A stretch of DNA of 64,000 nt. It comes from Halalkalibacter oceani (GTDB taxonomy: Bacteria; Bacillota; Bacilli; Bacillales; Bacillaceae_D). How positions within the stretch are numbered: the first letter of the stretch is position 1; each line of letters begins with the position of its first letter. A program made the translations under genes and the position numbers. Under the pieces are notes generated by a model, which worked only from the letters and a program-made list of their open reading frames with translations, was not told the origin of the DNA and ran no database searches. Location of the stretch: positions 1 through 64,000 of the forward strand of contig NZ_JAMBOS010000019.1 of the NCBI RefSeq assembly GCF_023715705.1, read 5' to 3'. This document shows positions 44,890-54,389 of this stretch, piece by piece.

Positions 44890-45832
44890 ATGATTTCCTC
44901 CTTAGTAACAAGTAGAGGAAAATCGCGCTTCCGATCACACCAACCATCAAACCGATGGCAATCTCATAAGGATAAATAATCAGTCGTCCCAAAATATCAC
45001 AAGCGAGGACAAAGATAGCCCCCAACAAAGCGGTGTACGGAAGATTATCCCGCAGGTTGTCACCGCGGTAAATCGTCACAATATTAGGGATAATCAGGCC
45101 AAGAAAAGGGATCATTCCAACCGTTAACACAACAACGGATGTAATCAGGGCAACAATAATAAGTCCTAAGTTGACAACCCGTCTGTAATTCAACCCGAGA
45201 TTGACGGAGAATTCCTCTCCCATTCCCGCCACCGTAAAGCGGTTAGCGAATAAATAAGCAAGAATAAGTCCAGGGATGCTTATGTAAAGCAACTCATAAT
45301 TACCTTTAATAATTGTGGCGAAGTTACCTTGTAACCAGGCAGACATATTTTGGATCAGATCATGACGGTAAGCAAAGAATGTCGTGATCGAGCTGACAAT
45401 ATTTCCAAACATTAATCCAACCAGCGGAATAAAGATCGTATTTTTAAACTTGATCCGCTCTAAGATTTGCATAAAAATAAATGTACCCGCCAGCGCAAAA
45501 GCGAAGGCAACGAGCATTTGTTGCAACGGTGTAGCCGAGCTGAACAGAATTAACGAGACAAGAATCCCCAGCCTGGCAGAATCCATCGTTCCGGCCGTTG
45601 TCGGGGAAACGAATTTATTCCTCGTAAGCTGCTGCATAATCATCCCGCATATACTCATGCTGACTCCGGCAATCAAAATACTCACCAGACGCGGGAACCG
45701 CACGAGCCACATCGTCTGAGCCTGTTCCTCACTCATTGAGAATATGTCGAGTGGCGAAATATCACGGACGCCAATGAATAAAGAAACAATGGATAACACA
45801 ATTAACAGAATCACTAAATATCTTTTCTTCAT
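44879..45832 (-). CDS. yclN: Iron-siderophore ABC permease
   Basis: 317 aa FecCD-type permease, partner of YclO. Conserved stretches: WLVRFPRLVSILIAGVSMSICG near the N-terminus, QLTRNKFVSPTTAGTMDSARL, and VGMIPFLGLIIPNIV as the coupling loop. The ATG at 45832 is used; the TTG just before is less likely. Two Fur boxes lie 70 to 140 bp upstream, so iron starvation should induce the operon. Confidence 0.9.
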   Translation of the reverse strand: MKKRYLVILLIVLSIVSLFIGVRDISPLDIFSMSEEQAQTMWLVRFPRLVSILIAGVSMSICGMIMQQLTRNKFVSPTTAGTMDSARLGILVSLILFSSATPLQQMLVAFAFALAGTFIFMQILERIKFKNTIFIPLVGLMFGNIVSSITTFFAYRHDLIQNMSAWLQGNFATIIKGNYELLYISIPGLILAYLFANRFTVAGMGEEFSVNLGLNYRRVVNLGLIIVALITSVVVLTVGMIPFLGLIIPNIVTIYRGDNLRDNLPYTALLGAIFVLACDILGRLIIYPYEIAIGLMVGVIGSAIFLYLLLRRKSYGL

Positions 45833-45902
45833 CAAAAATTCCCGCTCTTTCTATAGCTAAGGGTTTTTCAATACGTACAGTCGCCAGTCGTCAAATCGAC
45901 GA

Positions 45903-45917
45903 TGATAATGATTATCA
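45903..45917. promoter_or_regulatory. Fur box 1 (yclNOP)
   Basis: TGATAATGATTATCA is a perfect 7-1-7 Fur box, 71 bp before the yclN start. Confidence 0.9.
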
Positions 45918-45958
45918 ACATCCGATAAAAGAAAGCCTGATAGCGAGAGTTACTATAT

Positions 45959-45973
45959 TGATAATGATTATCG
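45959..45973. promoter_or_regulatory. Fur box 2 (yclNOP)
   Basis: TGATAATGATTATCG matches 14 of 15 positions of the 7-1-7 Fur box and lies 56 bp from box 1. A -10-like TATAGT adjoins it on the minus strand. The rest of the 479-bp space to the next gene holds only repeat copy 5. Confidence 0.85.
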
Positions 45974-46224
45974 TTCCAGCCCCATTTTACCTTTCTTGAC
46001 CGCCGATTGTCAATGTTTAATCGCCGACGCCTGTCTCTTATTCAGTGCTGCGAAAGAGTGGCAACCATAGGGAGATCACGCATTTTCACCTACATGAGTG
46101 GACATCACCGCACCTGAAATAGACTTCGCTATTTTGGAGTTTTGTTCAAGAGTTTAGCAAACACATTAGTCAAGTCGTGCGGACAAGCATGCTCGTGTCA
46201 GCAGCTGAGACGCCACTTTCAAAA

Positions 46225-46295
46225 ACGGATGGATACACCTTCACTCAATGCTTAAGGGCCGGGAGAAAGGTAAAAAACTACCTTTCTCCCAGCCC
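46225..46295. repeat. Hairpin repeat, copy 5 (minus orientation), terminator position
   Basis: GGGCCGGGAGAAAGGTA and TACCTTTCTCCCAGCCC (46256-46295) form a strong stem 20 bp after the stop of the SLH protein gene. On the minus strand it is followed by TTAAGCATTGAGTGAAGGTG, a weaker version of the repeat tail. No long T-run follows. Confidence 0.55.
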
Positions 46296-46314
46296 CTACC
46301 TATGTTTGTACCCG

Positions 46315-48546
46315 TTAATAATAGAATCTATGATTTTGTTCGGCAGCTTCTCTCGCCAGACGGAAGCTTGAAACAGCTAACTGAGCATACGTCGTTTCTT
46401 CCTTTGGACGGAACTGGTTCTGGCTGGCCGTCAGCAGGTCCAACGCATTTGCCAGGGCCACATAACCGCGATACTTCTCCGTCACGAGATTGGCATCGGT
46501 AAAGCCTAATTGATAGATTGCATCATGCTTGCCGGCTGCTTCCAGTCCAAGTGCTCTAATGTACCAGACCGCTAACTCTTCACGTGTAAGCGGCTCATCA
46601 AGAGCAAACTCGCTTTTATCGGTATCAAGCACCCCGTAATTCACAGCCATTTCTACGACGTGAAAGAGTGGATGATCCGGACCGATATTGTCAAAGGACT
46701 GAGCGCGTTCGTTCTCTCCCGGGAATGGTGGATAAATATACGTTAGCGACTTCATTGTGACTTCTAACGCCTTCCCTTTCGTAATCTTCTCATCAGCATT
46801 GAAGTTTTCTGGATCATCAACAACTAAAATCCCTGCTTCAAGCAAATGATTCAGTTCCTTCTCCGCCCAAGGGTGAGAGACTTCTGGAAGCACACGATCT
46901 TCACCGACGGCCCATTGGCCGGTTAAGGCATCCAGATACGCATAGCCTTTGTCAGAGAATCCCGGAACATAGAGCAAATGATAATGCTGAGCCTGGTCGG
47001 CATTGTAATCTCTTACATAACTAAGCGAAACTTGAAGCGCTTCATTAAATCGTTCAATCGCTTCCTCTTCAGTGATTGCTTCCTCGACCGCAGGCCATTG
47101 GTCAATTTCCTGGAACTCAGCATTAAGATTAATCAATTCTCCGTCCGGCGAGACGGTTACAAACAGCTGATTCCCTAAGACTTCAAGTCCGTTTTCAACC
47201 CGTGGAAAAGCGAAGTTAAATTCACCATTATAGGAATTAACATTCTCTCTCACCGGGTAAGCATAGTGATGTAAATAAGATGGTGCATATTCCTCTAAAT
47301 AATCGACTGCCTTCGTCAATGCTTCTTCCTCAGATAAAGTACGACCAGGCTTTGGCTCCTGCCCGATTTCGTTCAGGACATCCGGCTTAATATTGTAATA
47401 ATTCACAATTTCACCTGTTTGCGCATCAAGCTCAAGATTCGTTCCATAACCGCCATTGCGGTACTCATACATATAGTTGACACTAATGACTTCACGGCCA
47501 CTATAGCTTTGGTCCGTCTTCTCGACTGATTCGATCCGGAGTTTCACTTCATCTAAATCAATCGCCAACAGTTCTTCAGCAAAACGGCGCGCTTCCTCCA
47601 GCGTTATTTCGTTCCCGCCCGCTTTCAGCGGCTCATCAGCAAGCATCATGAATTCACCAAGAGTAGGCACTTCTTCGCTAAAGTCGACTGCTGTCTTCCA
47701 GTCACCGGATAAAGCATGAACACCTGTTACGAGTGGCAGAGGAGAATAAACGAGCTCGACTTTTTTACTATTCGGCTCATTGAAATTAATTTGATAGTGT
47801 AACTGCAGGTTGATGTTTTCTTTAATTTTCTCCACTACACTTGCTTCATCAATGACAGCATCCGTAGCATCATAGCTGTAGCCCTCGCTGTCATTCTCCA
47901 TCTTATAAAAATCAGTTACGACGCCGTTGGCCAGCACAGTGACCTGAAAAGATTGATCAGACACCGGTATCCCGTTATGCAGCCGGTTAAATGTGAAATG
48001 ATAACGAATCGGTTCCGTTAATGTCTGATTCCCATAATAAGGGAACCACTCATCAGACAGTTGATAGGAGCTACCATCTGGAATACGCTTCATAAGATCC
48101 AACGCAATTTCTTCGGCATCTTCTTTTGTTACCTGACCGGGAAACAGAGCATCAGTCACATCTGCCGGCTGGTAATTAAATTGTTCAATATGTAAATCTT
48201 CACCGACAAACAGCGCATTTCCATAAACAAACTTGCCGTTGCCCATCTCTTTATAAAAATCCAACATATAACGAACGACATCTTCATCCTCGCCACCATA
48301 GCGAAAGCCGCTTCCCATTTCAAAATCACTGGCACTTAGGAAATCAAACGTGCCTGGGAATAACTCTTTCAGCTTATCGATCAGTTGTTGTTTTTCCACA
48401 ACATTTTCCACTGAAGATATTTTAATCTCAACTGGCTGTGCTCCCTCTTGGACCGGAAGCGCACTCGCACCGGCCATCGGGGCAAAAGTCCCCAATCCCA
48501 CTGCAGCCGCCAATGATAAAATACCTAATCTTTTGCTACTTTTCAA
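46315..48546 (-). CDS. Secreted YcdB/YcdC-domain protein with S-layer homology domains
   Basis: 743 aa from a TTG start at 48546, supported by AGGAGG six bases upstream and by the clean signal peptide that results (KSSKRLGILSLAAAVGLG then GASA). The body holds repeated PepSY/YcdB-like segments, with TLSEEEALTKAVDYLEEYAP and AITEEEAIERFNEAL as two examples. The last ~180 residues form three SLH-like repeats (HPWAEKELNHLLEAGIL, DNIGPDHPLFHVVEMAVNYG, FTDANLVTEKYRGYVALANA). Likely anchored to the cell wall. Molecular role unknown. Longer in-frame starts lack a ribosome site. Confidence 0.85.
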   Translation of the reverse strand: MKSSKRLGILSLAAAVGLGTFAPMAGASALPVQEGAQPVEIKISSVENVVEKQQLIDKLKELFPGTFDFLSASDFEMGSGFRYGGEDEDVVRYMLDFYKEMGNGKFVYGNALFVGEDLHIEQFNYQPADVTDALFPGQVTKEDAEEIALDLMKRIPDGSSYQLSDEWFPYYGNQTLTEPIRYHFTFNRLHNGIPVSDQSFQVTVLANGVVTDFYKMENDSEGYSYDATDAVIDEASVVEKIKENINLQLHYQINFNEPNSKKVELVYSPLPLVTGVHALSGDWKTAVDFSEEVPTLGEFMMLADEPLKAGGNEITLEEARRFAEELLAIDLDEVKLRIESVEKTDQSYSGREVISVNYMYEYRNGGYGTNLELDAQTGEIVNYYNIKPDVLNEIGQEPKPGRTLSEEEALTKAVDYLEEYAPSYLHHYAYPVRENVNSYNGEFNFAFPRVENGLEVLGNQLFVTVSPDGELINLNAEFQEIDQWPAVEEAITEEEAIERFNEALQVSLSYVRDYNADQAQHYHLLYVPGFSDKGYAYLDALTGQWAVGEDRVLPEVSHPWAEKELNHLLEAGILVVDDPENFNADEKITKGKALEVTMKSLTYIYPPFPGENERAQSFDNIGPDHPLFHVVEMAVNYGVLDTDKSEFALDEPLTREELAVWYIRALGLEAAGKHDAIYQLGFTDANLVTEKYRGYVALANALDLLTASQNQFRPKEETTYAQLAVSSFRLAREAAEQNHRFYY

Positions 48547-48651
48547 AATATCCCTCCTAGAAATCATCCAATATTTAGCTTTCTGTATAAATATATTACA
48601 ATTTCTAATATTTTGTATATAGTTTTCAAGATTCTTCATAATTTAGTTTAT

Positions 48652-49413
48652 TTATTTTGCGAGGGCTCCACCATCAATCGATAATACCGCTCCGGTGAGA
48701 TACTTGTTGTCAGGCATGGCAAAATAAACGCATGCTTCAGCAATTTCCTCAGCTGTGCCTAATTGCGGCGTGACACGGCGACTTAAAAACTGCTCCATCA
48801 AATCTTCCGGCTGCGGGTGATTGGCGAGCATTTCTTTTATCATCGGGGTTTCAATCGTCCCGGGACAAATGCAATTAATCCGCACCCCTTCTGACGAATG
48901 ATCGACTGTCATCGCTTTTGTCAATCCGACGACAGCGGCCTTCGCTGCGCAATAGGCCGCTCGGTTGGCCAGCCCTTTTAATCCTGCTTCTGATGCAATA
49001 TTAATAATGGAGCCGGACTTTTGCTTGATCAAATGCGGCAGGCTGTAATGGCTGACCAAATAAGTAGAGGTGACATTGACGGCAAAAACCTCGTCCCACT
49101 CTTCCTTTTTCACCGTCGCCACGCTGCCTGGAATGACGACACCGGCGTTATTGACGACGATATCGAGCTTGCCGAATTGCCGGTTGACTGCCTCAATCAT
49201 CGCTTTTACATCCGCTTCAACCGTGACATCGGCCTGGTAGAACTCTGCCACTCCTCCCTTCTGCTTAATGTGGGCCACTACTCCTTCACCGCGCTCCTGA
49301 TTCCTCCCAATGACAGCAACCTTTGCCCCTTCCTCAGCCATTTTTTTCGCTATCGCCTCTCCAAGACCGGAAGTTGCTCCCGTCACGATCGCTACCTGTT
49401 CTGCTACTCTCAT
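48652..49413 (-). CDS. Classical short-chain dehydrogenase/reductase
   Basis: 253 aa. Cofactor motif TGATSGLGEAI, NNAGV, catalytic Ser in INIASEAG and Tyr/Lys in AAYCAAKAAVVGLTK are all intact, followed by the CPGTIETPMI loop. Resembles sugar or polyol dehydrogenases and 3-oxoacyl reductases; substrate unknown. GAGGAG precedes the ATG. It lies 120 bp downstream of an MFS transporter gene controlled by a LacI regulator, so a carbohydrate-like substrate is plausible. Confidence 0.87.
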   Translation of the reverse strand: MRVAEQVAIVTGATSGLGEAIAKKMAEEGAKVAVIGRNQERGEGVVAHIKQKGGVAEFYQADVTVEADVKAMIEAVNRQFGKLDIVVNNAGVVIPGSVATVKKEEWDEVFAVNVTSTYLVSHYSLPHLIKQKSGSIINIASEAGLKGLANRAAYCAAKAAVVGLTKAMTVDHSSEGVRINCICPGTIETPMIKEMLANHPQPEDLMEQFLSRRVTPQLGTAEEIAEACVYFAMPDNKYLTGAVLSIDGGALAK

Positions 49414-49533
49414 TCTATCTCCTCGCTTTCTCGTAAAATCAAAAGAACTTTACCACCAATATCCAAATTAGTCAATTGAATATTCTGAAAACTGATCCTT
49501 GTTTTCACTCTCATCATGAAGACGAGCAGCAGC

Positions 49534-51039
49534 TTACTGCTGCTGCCTGGCTGTCACTTCTTCAGAAAGAACGCTTGCTTTCCGCTCCTGATAAAAAGCG
49601 AGCCGGAAACCGATTAACGCCAACAGAATGCTGACCATGATAATATTTTTGCTGCCATCGAAAATAGTACCTGCATCAAGGTTGCCCCCTCCGGCACTTC
49701 CATGTCCGTGAATCTGTAAGGAAACATCACTCCCGATGGCGCCCAGCGTCATCGCGACAGCAGAAATGGCCGAGGCAAATGTATGGCCCATTTGCCGGGT
49801 CGTTTCCAGCATTCCGGAGGCGAACCCTTGATAATTTCCCTTGATCGAATTCATGATGACGTTGTTATTAACCGACCAGAAAATCCCCATCCCCGCGCCA
49901 ATCCAGGCACCGACCAGAATATATGGAATAAGCGAGGTCGAACCGAGGACAAACCAATAAATGATAAAACCAGAAAGAATGATTCCCATCCCGACCGGCC
50001 GGATCGCGTTTGAGCCTGTACGATCGTAAATCGCCCCGCCGATCCGTGGAAAGATCGCATTCATAAATTCGACCGAAATTAACACAATCCCGGCATAAAT
50101 CGGGGCCATCCCCAACCCATCCTCTACTAAGAACGGGACAAAGAACGTGACATTGATCATCGCCAGATGAAGAATAAAATTCGCTCCTAAAGAAGAGACA
50201 AATAACTGATTTTTGAATTCATGAAGAATAAGGATCGGCTGCTCCGCCTTCCTTTCGACCATGACGAGCAGAAGCATTAAGCCGATTATTAATATAGGAA
50301 CGACAAACGGGAAGAGCGGCTGACAGGTGAGAGCCTGCATTCCTCCCGCAGCCGGACTGCAGCTGCCGAAATCAGGAATCGCACTCACATAAAACACCGT
50401 AGAAACAATAATGACATAAATCAGCAGAGCACCACGCAAATCAATTTTCGTCGATGCTGACGCCACTTTCTTTTCCTTAACGGTGGAAACGAGATATAGA
50501 ACCAGAATCGCCATCGGAATTGTAATCCAGAAAATAAGGCGCCAGCTGAAAAATTGAAGAAAGATTGTACTAATGCAGATGCCGATCAGTGAACCGAATG
50601 CCGCGGCTGACGTCACTTTGCCAAAAGCACGCGCCCTCAGCCCACCCTCCGGAAACAGCTTTGAAATGATTGATAACGCGTTGCCTGACATGAGCGCAGT
50701 TCCAATCCCCTGCATAGCGCGAAACAAAAAAAGCTGCATATAAGAGGCGGCGAAACCGCAGGCAATTGACGCCACTAAAAAAATAACCGTCCCGGTCGTA
50801 AATACTTTTTTATCGCCGAACTGGTCTCCAATTCTTCCCGAAATTAACAACAATCCAGTTAATGACAATAGATAGATCGCCATAATCCAGCCGCTTTCGG
50901 TCATCGTTAATCCAAGGTCTCGGCTGACGCTTGGCAGCATCGCCGCCACCGGAACGAGGGCAAACTGTACCATAAAATAGCCTACTATAACGGTATTTAA
51001 CCCCTTTTTTTGCTCCGGGCTCATCTTTCCTGTTGTCAT
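49534..51039 (-). CDS. MFS transporter, DHA2 (14-TM) family
   Basis: 501 aa with about 14 membrane helices. SGRIGDQFGDKKVFTTG is the A-motif after helix 2, and FRAMQGIGTALMSGNAL with GSLIGICISTIFLQFFSWR corresponds to the antiporter-type C motif region. DHA2 proteins usually export drugs or metabolites by H+ antiport. A LacI-type operator (51081-51094) lies upstream, so expression is probably tied to the regulator at 51.2 kb. AAGGAGG precedes the ATG. Confidence 0.88.
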   Translation of the reverse strand: MTTGKMSPEQKKGLNTVIVGYFMVQFALVPVAAMLPSVSRDLGLTMTESGWIMAIYLLSLTGLLLISGRIGDQFGDKKVFTTGTVIFLVASIACGFAASYMQLFLFRAMQGIGTALMSGNALSIISKLFPEGGLRARAFGKVTSAAAFGSLIGICISTIFLQFFSWRLIFWITIPMAILVLYLVSTVKEKKVASASTKIDLRGALLIYVIIVSTVFYVSAIPDFGSCSPAAGGMQALTCQPLFPFVVPILIIGLMLLLVMVERKAEQPILILHEFKNQLFVSSLGANFILHLAMINVTFFVPFLVEDGLGMAPIYAGIVLISVEFMNAIFPRIGGAIYDRTGSNAIRPVGMGIILSGFIIYWFVLGSTSLIPYILVGAWIGAGMGIFWSVNNNVIMNSIKGNYQGFASGMLETTRQMGHTFASAISAVAMTLGAIGSDVSLQIHGHGSAGGGNLDAGTIFDGSKNIIMVSILLALIGFRLAFYQERKASVLSEEVTARQQQ

Positions 51040-51080
51040 GACATCTCCCCTCCTTTTCTATCCCTTCATTGCGATTTGTT

Positions 51081-51094
51081 TGTAAACGGTTACA
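51081..51094. promoter_or_regulatory. LacI-type operator upstream of the MFS gene
   Basis: TGTAAACGGTTACA fits TGWAANCGNTNWCA fully and is nearly symmetric. It lies 42 bp before the MFS start and resembles the site in front of the local lacI gene. Confidence 0.65.
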
Positions 51095-51150
51095 AAAAGT
51101 AGCGTGCCTTGCTCAGCCCCTTATCGCCTCCTTCCTTTTACTAATTTTGA

Positions 51151-52188
51151 CTAGCCTCTTGCTTTTTTCGAACCGCATGAATTTCTGATCACTAATTCCG
51201 GCTCTAATGTAATGCGAAACGGTAGTGAATCTGAACGTGAAGAAGCTCTATTTTTATCTTCGATTTTTTGCATCAGCTTTTCAGCCGCTAATTGAGCCAT
51301 CTCTTCAGCGCGTATCCCGACGGTCGTTAACTCGATTAAGCTATGCGCCGATAAGCTGATATTATCAACCCCAATCAGAGCGATCTCATCCGGTACGGCG
51401 ATCTGCTGCTTTGTCAAATAATTAAGGGCATCAAGCGCAATATGGTCAGCCGTTGTAAAAACAGCCGTCGGCTTCACCTTTTTGCTGCGCATTTCCTCGA
51501 GTACCTTTGGCACTTCAGTCCTCGTATTCGTAAAATCAACAGAACGGATAAAATGATCATATGCTTTCAAGCCGTATTCGTGTAAGGCAGCATAATACCC
51601 GGAAATCCGGTCCTGCACCGTATTGAATTTATTCGGTCCATGAATGATCCCGATTCGCTTATGACCTAATTGAATCAGATGCTTCACGGCCGTATAAGCC
51701 GCTTTAAAGCTGTCATGAATCACATAATCGGTATCATCCTGATCCGTTTTGCGATTATACAGAATATAAGGGATGTTGTTTTTTTCAAGGTTCTCAAATG
51801 ACGTGTCTTTAAAAGCAGCACCAATAATGACGCCATCCACTCTTCGATTGACGAGGAGGTCAATATACTCTGTCACTTTTTCTTTTTTTTCATCCGTCAC
51901 ATACACATTGACATGACAATTGTAGCGTTCGACAATTTTAATAATGACTTCAGCCGTCTCCGCAAAAAAGGGGTTGCCCAGATTGCCGACAATTAACCCG
52001 ACGGTGAACGTTCTTTTCATCACCATGCTTCGGGCGATCAAATCGGGCTGATAATCAAGCTCCTCAATCGCCTGCAATACTTTTTTCTTCGTACTTTCTT
52101 TCACAAAAGGATTGTTGTTTACCACTCTTGATACTGTCGCCGTCGAAACTCCTGCTTTTACTGCTATATCTTTAATCGTCACCTGCAC
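51151..52188 (-). CDS. LacI-family transcriptional regulator
   Basis: 345 aa. The N-terminal helix-turn-helix TIKDIAVKAGVSTATVSRVV is followed by the hinge and a type I periplasmic-binding-like sensor domain, then a basic C-terminal tail. Start GTG at 52188, with GAGGCAGG eight bases upstream; a GTG two codons later is possible. Operators upstream of itself (52235) and of the MFS gene (51081) suggest it represses this cluster. Ligand unknown, probably a sugar or polyol. Confidence 0.88.
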   Translation of the reverse strand: MQVTIKDIAVKAGVSTATVSRVVNNNPFVKESTKKKVLQAIEELDYQPDLIARSMVMKRTFTVGLIVGNLGNPFFAETAEVIIKIVERYNCHVNVYVTDEKKEKVTEYIDLLVNRRVDGVIIGAAFKDTSFENLEKNNIPYILYNRKTDQDDTDYVIHDSFKAAYTAVKHLIQLGHKRIGIIHGPNKFNTVQDRISGYYAALHEYGLKAYDHFIRSVDFTNTRTEVPKVLEEMRSKKVKPTAVFTTADHIALDALNYLTKQQIAVPDEIALIGVDNISLSAHSLIELTTVGIRAEEMAQLAAEKLMQKIEDKNRASSRSDSLPFRITLEPELVIRNSCGSKKARG

Positions 52189-52234
52189 TTAAATCGCCTG
52201 CCTCAACTGATCTTTACATGTTTATTTTTCCCAT

Positions 52235-52248
52235 TGTACACGTTTACA
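52235..52248. promoter_or_regulatory. LacI-type operator in the regulator's own promoter
   Basis: TGTACACGTTTACA lies over the likely -10 region (minus-strand TTGACT, 16 bp, TATTGT) of the lacI gene at 51151, implying autoregulation. Confidence 0.55.
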
Positions 52249-52641
52249 ATATCAAGGAATGCAAAATAGTCAAAAACACTTGAGAATAGTTTATCATCCC
52301 CAATCCGCATGGTCAATAAAATTCTGAAAATACGAATAATTGATCCTGACTGCCTCCTTATTAGCTGGATTGGTTCCTTTATAGCCGATTTCCAAGCCAC
52401 CTTGCGCCTTTTAACAATCCGTTTATCTCTCCGCTTCTTCATGCACATCGAATGCCTCCTGACTCAGCTCTGGATATTTACCAGGTAAACTACTCATAAC
52501 ACCAACAGGAAAGAGGGATAATGAAGAAGAAAAACGATTGGAAGGAGGCAATCCAAACTGCCCCGTCTTCGTTTTTCCCTGTCTGCCTTGTTCAGCGTCG
52601 ATCTGCGTTTCCTTTTATCTTTCTAGCCTGCTTTGCCACCA

Positions 52642-52650
52642 TGGTATAAT
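52642..52650 (+). promoter_or_regulatory. Extended -10 promoter of selO
   Basis: TGGTATAAT is an extended -10 element (TGnTATAAT) 45 bp before the selO ATG. The 505-bp space between lacI and selO otherwise shows only the lacI operator and a weak nested inverted repeat near 52527-52577. Confidence 0.6.
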
Positions 52651-52694
52651 ATGCTAAAGGTCCTTTTGAAAACGAAGCCGGAAAGGTGATAATA

Positions 52695-54176
52695 ATGATG
52701 AAGAAAAGCAATGAACGTCCACATCAAGGATGGAAGCTTGACAATAGCTATGAGCGCCTGCCGGAGATCTTTTTTACTCATTTGACTCCATCTCCTGTCT
52801 CCTCACCGGAGCTTGTGATTTTCAACGATTCCTTAGCTTCTGCTTTAGGATTTCAAAGTGAAGAGCTGCGAAGCAAAGAAGGCACTGAAATTTTTGCAGG
52901 TAACCGAGTGCCCGAGGGGGCTTCGCCGCTTGCCCAAGCTTATGCCGGTCATCAATTTGGTCATTTTACGATGCTCGGGGATGGACGGGCTCTGCTGATC
53001 GGGGAACAGCTCGCCCCATCTGGTGAGCGAGTTGATATTCAGCTCAAAGGCTCCGGACGGACGCCATTTTCACGCGGTGGCGACGGGCGCGCCGCTCTCG
53101 GTCCGATGCTGCGCGAGTATTTGATCAGTGAAGCGATGCACGCGCTTGGCATTCCGACGACGCGCAGCCTCGCGGTCGTCACAACCGGGGACCCCGTATA
53201 CCGGGAAACCGAGCTGCCGGGTGCAGTCCTGACTCGTGTCGCTGCCAGCCATTTGCGCGTCGGGACATTTCAATATGCCGCCAGATGGGGTTCGAAAAAG
53301 GACCTGCAAATGCTCGCTGACTACGCCTGGGAGCGCCATTTTTCTGATCTCCCTGCCGGTCAGAACCGTTATTTGTCTTTGCTGCGGCATGTTGCTGAGC
53401 GCCAGGCCAAACTAATCGCCAAATGGCAGCTGGTCGGCTTTATTCATGGCGTGATGAATACGGACAACATGACAATCAGCGGGGAGACGATCGATTACGG
53501 TCCATGCGCCTTCATGGATATCTTTGATCCCAAAACCGTATTCAGCTCCATTGATACACAGGGCCGTTATGCTTACGGCAATCAGCCGCGAATTGGTGAA
53601 TGGAATCTTGCCCGCTTTGCGGAGGCTCTTTTGCCGCTGCTTGCTGACGATGAAAAAGAAGCAGTCGATCAGGCTCAGGACGTCATTTCCAATTTCGCCG
53701 CACAATTCCGGCAGGACTGGCTCGACGGGATGCGCGCCAAGCTCGGCATTACCAACGAAGAAAAACAGGATATTTCTCTGGTTGAAGACCTCCTCGGGAT
53801 GATGCAGCAGGATAAAGCGGACTACACCAATACATTCCGCGCTCTTACGCTTGGAGAATATCCCGCTGATAGCAGTCTGTTTGCCAGTACTCTGTTTAAA
53901 GAATGGGAAGAACGATGGCAGGCGAGGCTCAGCCGCCAGAATTACCCGAAAACGGAGATTAAGCAGCTGATGAAGCGCCATAATCCGGCAATTATTCCAC
54001 GCAATCATTTGGTAGAAGAAGCATTAACCGCCGCAGTCGAGCACGGTGACGATACCGTCCTGCAGCGCCTTCTCGCTGTCCTGGCCGATCCATACGCCTA
54101 TTCAGCGGAGCAGACGGCCTACGCCGCATCGCCTGTCCCTTCCTCTCAGCCTTATCAGACATATTGCGGCACATAA
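52695..54176 (+). CDS. selO: SelO/YdiU pseudokinase-fold protein adenylyltransferase
   Basis: 493 aa SelO family protein, which transfers AMP from ATP to Ser/Thr/Tyr of target proteins, linked to redox homeostasis. Family motifs: [40 protein letters not shown] with the nucleotide-binding Lys, [20 protein letters not shown], and the metal-site [20 protein letters not shown]. The ATG at 52695 has AAAGGTG seven bases before it; the GTG at 52686 overlaps that site. Bacterial SelO normally lacks the C-terminal selenocysteine, as here. Single-gene unit. Confidence 0.93.
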   Translation: MMKKSNERPHQGWKLDNSYERLPEIFFTHLTPSPVSSPELVIFNDSLASALGFQSEELRSKEGTEIFAGNRVPEGASPLAQAYAGHQFGHFTMLGDGRALLIGEQLAPSGERVDIQLKGSGRTPFSRGGDGRAALGPMLREYLISEAMHALGIPTTRSLAVVTTGDPVYRETELPGAVLTRVAASHLRVGTFQYAARWGSKKDLQMLADYAWERHFSDLPAGQNRYLSLLRHVAERQAKLIAKWQLVGFIHGVMNTDNMTISGETIDYGPCAFMDIFDPKTVFSSIDTQGRYAYGNQPRIGEWNLARFAEALLPLLADDEKEAVDQAQDVISNFAAQFRQDWLDGMRAKLGITNEEKQDISLVEDLLGMMQQDKADYTNTFRALTLGEYPADSSLFASTLFKEWEERWQARLSRQNYPKTEIKQLMKRHNPAIIPRNHLVEEALTAAVEHGDDTVLQRLLAVLADPYAYSAEQTAYAASPVPSSQPYQTYCGT

Positions 54177-54205
54177 AAGTGAGGGGTTCTTTTTTGAGTA
54201 AGACA

Positions 54206-54251
54206 AGCTTGAGACAAAGGATAAAGAAAAAGCCGATCATTGTCTCAAGCT
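54206..54251. other. Inverted repeat after selO
   Basis: AGCTTGAGACAA and TTGTCTCAAGCT form a perfect 12-bp stem with a 22-base loop. A T-run lies before it, not after it, so it is a better terminator for the minus strand than for selO. Confidence 0.45.
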
Positions 54252-54389
54252 CCATTTCACCTGCGGTCTCAGTCATTATAAGTTGAACTCCCCTGCTTGA
54301 CTGGCGAGATCTTCTTGCGCTCTCGGCCCTATATGTATCATAATACGAGTAAAAAACCTTATAGTCTTTCGCTACCATCCTACCAGACT

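Noticed and set aside
52203-52448. 81-codon frame on the minus strand upstream of the second lacI gene
   Set aside because: It overlaps the lacI promoter and operator, has an unnatural basic composition and no ribosome site.
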